Assembly (NCBI RefSeq): GCF_036812735.1
Contig: NZ_CP117523.1
Coordinates: 930,001-994,000, forward strand
Reading direction: 5' to 3'
Source of the DNA: Terrisporobacter glycolicus ATCC 14880 = DSM 1288
Lineage (GTDB): Bacteria > Bacillota > Clostridia > Peptostreptococcales > Peptostreptococcaceae
Length of the DNA stretch: 64,000 nt
Shown here: piece after piece, positions 60,863 to 64,000 of the stretch
Numbering within the stretch: position 1 is the first letter of the stretch
How the letters are laid out: every line of letters starts with the position of its first letter
The notes under the pieces: model-generated
What the model was told of the DNA's origin: nothing
What the model saw: only the letters and a program-made list of their open reading frames with translations
The model's database searches: none
Made by a program: the position numbers and the translations under genes

Positions 60863-61549
60863 GTGAATGAAAAGTTGAAAATAGGGATGATTTCATCCTT
60901 GCTTATAGTACTTTCTTTTAGTAGCTGTTTTGCTGAAAAACAAAATGTAGATATAGAGCCTACCTTTACAAAAGAGGATGGGTTATGGTATCCAGGAAGA
61001 GTTGAAAGCAAAGATTTTAATTTAATAAACAATAGAGAAGAAAATATAATAGTAGATAAATTATATATGAAATTTAAATCATGTAAAGATTTAGAAACAA
61101 ATGATACTTTGAATATATTTAATAAAAAGTATAGAGAATTTGTGAAAAATAGTACAGTGAAACTTACTTACAAAGATGAGGTTTTATTAGAAGAAAGATT
61201 GGAAAATTTGACGCTTGAAAAAGGGATAGCATTTAATAAGGAGATAAAAGTAGAAGAAGGGAAAGCAGCATTATTAAATATGACAATAGATATGGATGAA
61301 GAAATGAATAATGATGCTCAAAATATTGAAAGTATATTTAAAATATCAGTGTCTTATAAAGTAGATGATGGTTCTGGAATAAGTAAGCCAGATGAAGAGG
61401 TAGATAAAGATAAGGACAATAATAACAAGGGGAATTTACCACAAACAGGTGGTTTAATAAATGGTGAAAGCTTATTAGCTCTTGGAAGTATTGTTATAGG
61501 TACAGGAATAATACTAAATTTAAAAAAGGGAGGTAAACATGATGAGTAG
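60863..61549 (+). CDS. LPQTG cell-wall-anchored surface protein
   Basis: A 228-residue surface protein. Signal peptide IGMISSLLIVLSFSSCFAE is followed by a beta-rich domain (FTKEDGLWYPGRVESKDFNL, a pattern like a TasA-associated sandwich) and an acidic linker. The C-terminal sorting signal is complete: LPQTG at 192-196, a hydrophobic helix (SLLALGSIVIGTGIILNL) and a KKGGK tail. The start is GTG 60863 behind AAAAGGGGA. It is a clear substrate for the sortase at 63401 and may anchor the TasA-like fibre to peptidoglycan. It overlaps the next gene by 11 bases. Confidence 0.87.
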   Translation: MNEKLKIGMISSLLIVLSFSSCFAEKQNVDIEPTFTKEDGLWYPGRVESKDFNLINNREENIIVDKLYMKFKSCKDLETNDTLNIFNKKYREFVKNSTVKLTYKDEVLLEERLENLTLEKGIAFNKEIKVEEGKAALLNMTIDMDEEMNNDAQNIESIFKISVSYKVDDGSGISKPDEEVDKDKDNNNKGNLPQTGGLINGESLLALGSIVIGTGIILNLKKGGKHDE

Positions 61550-62168
61550 ATTAAAAAGAATGAAAATGAAAAAACAACAACAATGTTTAAAAGCTACTAT
61601 TTGTGGTGTATCTCTATGCTTATTAATAAGTATAACAGGAGTTTTGGGAAGTTACGCTTATTTATCAGATCAAGAAAAAGTAAACAATAATATAGTAATT
61701 ACCTTGGGTAATGTGAATACGTCTATTGATAAGGGAATAAATTTTGGGGAGTTAAGCTCTGGAAAAGAAAAAACTAAAACTTTCTATATAGAAAATTCAG
61801 GTACTCTTAATCAAAAAGTAAGCTTAAAATTTATGCCGACCTCATCTGAGGATGAATATGATAAATTACTTAGCAAAACTTTAAATTTAAAAATGAGAAT
61901 AATAGAAGTTGATGAATCTGGCAATATTGTGGAAAGTAGTATACCTATGACTCAACATTATTTATATAAGTATTATGATGGAAGTGTTTCACCAAAGTTA
62001 TCAAATATAGTACTAGAAAGTGGACACAAATATAAAATTGAGGCTACTATAAAGCCCTACAAATATGAATCTAATGAAATTAGAAGAATGGATGCTCCAT
62101 TATACCCTGATGAAACATTTAGTTTTGGGATACAAGTAAATGCTGAGCAAGTTAAGGGGGAAAATTAA
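61539..62168 (+). CDS. Second TasA/camelysin-like protein with SipW-type signal
   Basis: A 209-residue exported protein. The hydrophobic segment ATICGVSLCLLISITGVLGS is followed by YAYLSDQEKVNNNIVITLGN, again a SipW-type cleavage region (Y-A-Y-L-S-D). The mature domain has GKEKTKTFYIENSGTLNQKV, close to KKFVIKNNGTLNQKL of the first TasA-like protein. Two ATG codons (61539, 61542) follow GGGAGG at 5 and 8 bases. It is longer than the first protein and has extra loops, so it may be a minor or tip subunit. Confidence 0.82.
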   Translation: MMSRLKRMKMKKQQQCLKATICGVSLCLLISITGVLGSYAYLSDQEKVNNNIVITLGNVNTSIDKGINFGELSSGKEKTKTFYIENSGTLNQKVSLKFMPTSSEDEYDKLLSKTLNLKMRIIEVDESGNIVESSIPMTQHYLYKYYDGSVSPKLSNIVLESGHKYKIEATIKPYKYESNEIRRMDAPLYPDETFSFGIQVNAEQVKGEN

Positions 62169-62169
62169 T

Positions 62170-62859
62170 ATGAAGAGTATAAAAAAATATATTGCCCTTG
62201 GGTTTGCTATTTCATTAGTATTTGCAGTAAGTAATCTTTCTTATGGTGTATTCAAAGATAGTGACTATGCATCAGTTAATATGAAATTTAATGCTGAGTT
62301 GCCTAAAATTAATAGTCAGAATAAAAAAGTTGAAAAATCATATGATATACATTCACATACATACAAGATTGTAATAAGTGAATGTATATATGAGGGAAGA
62401 GAACTTTATAAAGATGAAAGTAACAAGGAAATCGAAGAACTAAAATTTAAACTAAATGCAAATCAAACTCCATTGGAAGGTGCTGACGTTATTTACACTA
62501 GAAATGGAAAAGATATAAAAATAATAATAGAAAAAAGAAATTATAATAATAACTCTACTAAACACTGTAATTTAAGTATTCAACCATATTTAGTAAAAGC
62601 AGGTGGAGGTATATTAAACATAGATAAAGAAATAAAAATATTTTTAGAATTAGAAAAATCAAATAATAATCAAAGTATAATTAGCCCTAGTGGTGAAAAT
62701 ACAGAAGAAACTGATAGAACAGATAATATTAAAGAAGAAAGTACATTAGATAAAGATGAAAGTTCAGAAGAATCTTCTGATAAAAAACAAGAAACTAATA
62801 AAAAAGAAATTAGTACAGAAGAAAATATGACACAAGTCATAGAAAATCCAGTAGAATAG
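62170..62859 (+). CDS. Exported fibre-operon protein with charged C-terminal tail
   Basis: A 229-residue exported protein. A signal peptide (YIALGFAISLVFAVSNLSYG) leads to GVFKDSDYASVNMKFNAELP, which keeps the short F-x-D-x-D-x-A pattern of SipW substrates. A beta-rich middle is followed by a 60-residue Ser/Glu/Lys-rich tail (residues about 170-229) with no sorting motif. The ATG at 62170 follows AAGGGGG; an upstream in-frame codon at 62140 lies in the previous gene. It is probably an accessory subunit or assembly factor of the TasA-like fibre, comparable in position but not in sequence to TapA. I do not recognise the family. Confidence 0.65.
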   Translation: MKSIKKYIALGFAISLVFAVSNLSYGVFKDSDYASVNMKFNAELPKINSQNKKVEKSYDIHSHTYKIVISECIYEGRELYKDESNKEIEELKFKLNANQTPLEGADVIYTRNGKDIKIIIEKRNYNNNSTKHCNLSIQPYLVKAGGGILNIDKEIKIFLELEKSNNNQSIISPSGENTEETDRTDNIKEESTLDKDESSEESSDKKQETNKKEISTEENMTQVIENPVE

Positions 62860-62892
62860 AAGATTTTAATATAGTATAGTAGGAGAGGGAAA

Positions 62893-63390
62893 ATGCCTAA
62901 TGAAGCAATAGTAAAAAATAAATTTAATAAAACAAAGATAATAAATTTTATATTAATAGCATTATTTTTAGTATTAGGCTTAAATCTGCTTACAACAAAG
63001 TCAGAAAAGATGTTTGGTATAATAGGATATAAAACCTATACAGTACTATCTGGTAGTATGGAGCCTACATTTAAGCCTGGTGATTTAATCATAACTAAAA
63101 ATAAAAACAGGTGTAATATTGATGTAGGAGATATAGTAACTTTTAGTGATGCAAAAGGAACAGTAATTACACATAGAATAGTGGGAGAATTAAACGAAGG
63201 GTATATTACAAAAGGTGATAATAATAAAGTGGAAGATAGCGATATAACAAATGAAGAGAATATTATCGGTAAAGTAGTGTTTCACATACCAAAGCTAGGA
63301 TTTGCTATTAATTTTCTTTCTAATCCTATAGTAGTAGCCATTGAAATGATACTATTATCTTTATTTATTTTTTATTATTTTAAAGAATAG
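62893..63390 (+). CDS. sipW: Signal peptidase I SipW (ER type)
   Basis: A 165-residue membrane protease. TM1 is at about 16-34. The catalytic Ser is in SGSMEPTF (S55), and the general base is His in THRIVG (H94) rather than Lys, which marks the eukaryotic/archaeal ER type to which SipW belongs. KGDNN (D109) supplies the acid residue. A C-terminal membrane helix (VVAIEMILLSLFIFYY) is present. In Bacillus SipW processes TasA and TapA, and here TasA-like genes lie directly upstream. AGGAGAGGG precedes the ATG. Confidence 0.9.
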   Translation: MPNEAIVKNKFNKTKIINFILIALFLVLGLNLLTTKSEKMFGIIGYKTYTVLSGSMEPTFKPGDLIITKNKNRCNIDVGDIVTFSDAKGTVITHRIVGELNEGYITKGDNNKVEDSDITNEENIIGKVVFHIPKLGFAINFLSNPIVVAIEMILLSLFIFYYFKE

Positions 63391-63400
63391 GTGAAGTTTT

Positions 63401-63955
63401 ATGAGAAAAATAGTAGGTAAGATGCTAATATTATTAGGCTCTTTTATAATATGTTCAGTTATATATATTAATTATTCTACAGTAAAAAATAATAATGAAA
63501 TTGTGAAAATTTATGAAAATGATAATTATAAAAATGACGAAGAAAAAAATGACTTAGTTAACAATGTAGTTTGCATTTTAGAAATACCTAAAATTAATAT
63601 AAGAGTAGCAGTAAAGGAAGGAACAGATAAAGGCACATTAGAAAAATATGTTGGACATTTTGAGAATACTGCTTTACCAGGTGAGAAAGGGAATTTTGCA
63701 GTGGCTGGACATAGTGCATATACTACTAATAAGTTTTTTTCTAATCTAAATGAATTAGAAATAGATGATAGCATTAAGGCAAAGGTAAATGAAAAAGAAT
63801 ATTTGTACAAGGTGACTGATATACAGGTAGTCAAACCAGAAAATCTAAAAGTATTAAACCCACAAAAACAAGATAGTAAAGAAATAACCTTAATTACTTG
63901 TACTCCTAAGTATATAGGCACTGATAGACTGGTAGTAAAAGGTGTAGTAAAGTAG
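63401..63955 (+). CDS. Class D-like sortase
   Basis: A 184-residue sortase. One N-terminal membrane helix (10-24) precedes the catalytic domain: VAGHSAY (H104), TLITCTP (C167) and R176 in TDRLVVKG. ILEIPKINIRVAVKEGTD is the usual first strand of class D enzymes. It cleaves between Thr and Gly of LPxTG signals and joins the protein to peptidoglycan or to another subunit. The only sorting signal in this window is the LPQTG protein of the same operon. The start is at ATG 63401, 10 bases after sipW. Bases 63956-64000 hold no feature I can see. Confidence 0.9.
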   Translation: MRKIVGKMLILLGSFIICSVIYINYSTVKNNNEIVKIYENDNYKNDEEKNDLVNNVVCILEIPKINIRVAVKEGTDKGTLEKYVGHFENTALPGEKGNFAVAGHSAYTTNKFFSNLNELEIDDSIKAKVNEKEYLYKVTDIQVVKPENLKVLNPQKQDSKEITLITCTPKYIGTDRLVVKGVVK

Positions 63956-64000
63956 AGGGATTATTGCTTATTTATACAATGAAAAATAATTTAAATGCGC

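Noticed and set aside
1-64000. Search for tRNA, rRNA, IS elements and prophage genes
   Set aside because: No GGTTCAAATCC-type T-arm sequences, rRNA blocks, transposase motifs or phage structural genes were seen by reading. A covariance-model scan was not possible here.

Overview
The window is a low-G+C, densely coded Firmicute chromosome segment. AT-rich codon use, AGGAGG-type ribosome binding sites, a TasA/SipW/sortase locus, MurJ, LytR-CpsA-Psr (LCP) proteins and a ferredoxin-linked amino-acid fermentation operon all point to an anaerobic, amino-acid-fermenting Clostridia (Clostridiaceae or Peptostreptococcaceae type). The genus is not identifiable from what I can see. I found no rRNA, tRNA, CRISPR array, insertion sequence or prophage.

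Region 1 (1-23212) is a Wzx/Wzy-type capsular or exopolysaccharide locus. It holds a chain-length protein with its tyrosine kinase, a CapD-type sugar dehydratase, an initiating sugar-phosphate transferase, about nine glycosyltransferase-like genes, an EpsG/Wzy polymerase, a pyruvyl transferase paired with an F420-dehydrogenase-beta-like protein, a Wzx flippase and a metallophosphoesterase. An aldolase, a 2-hydroxyacid dehydrogenase and an asparagine-synthetase-like ligase sit just after the initiating transferase and probably make an unusual acid or amide substituent. Two decayed genes remain in the locus: a hexapeptide acyltransferase (17134-17323) and a pyruvyl-transferase tail (20590-20680).

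Region 2 (23213-31992) has an orphan degenerate response regulator, murJ, and then a compact cluster that looks like a peptide-maturation (RiPP-like) system. The cluster contains a PqqD-like recognition protein, a 125-residue candidate precursor with a YxxP leader and a Ca-loop-like core, an HPr-kinase-like enzyme, a radical SAM/SPASM enzyme, an ABC exporter and a nucleotidyltransferase. This is the best candidate for an undescribed system.

Region 3 (32008-45935) contains a DeoR regulator divergent from an MFS transporter, PHP hydrolase and AGCS symporter group, with a phased operator-like array between them. It continues with nhaA carrying a 5' frameshift, an LCP gene, a hexanucleotide-repeat gene, a degenerate LCP paralogue plus a third LCP fragment, an AbgT transporter with two peptidases, and an IclR regulator.

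Region 4 (46106-58888) is a 2-oxoacid (Stickland-type) energy module: nhaC, then butyrate kinase, phosphotransacylase, aminotransferase and MFS, then ferredoxin plus VorB-type oxidoreductase subunits. The three transcription units share an AGAAC-N3-GTTCT operator-like motif. Two tandem M20 amidohydrolases and a divergent three-domain regulator follow, each promoter carrying a long inverted repeat with a shared half-site.

Region 5 (58900-64000) has a secreted two-repeat helical protein and an operon of TasA-like proteins, an LPQTG protein, the ER-type signal peptidase SipW and a sortase. This suggests a covalently anchored surface fibre.
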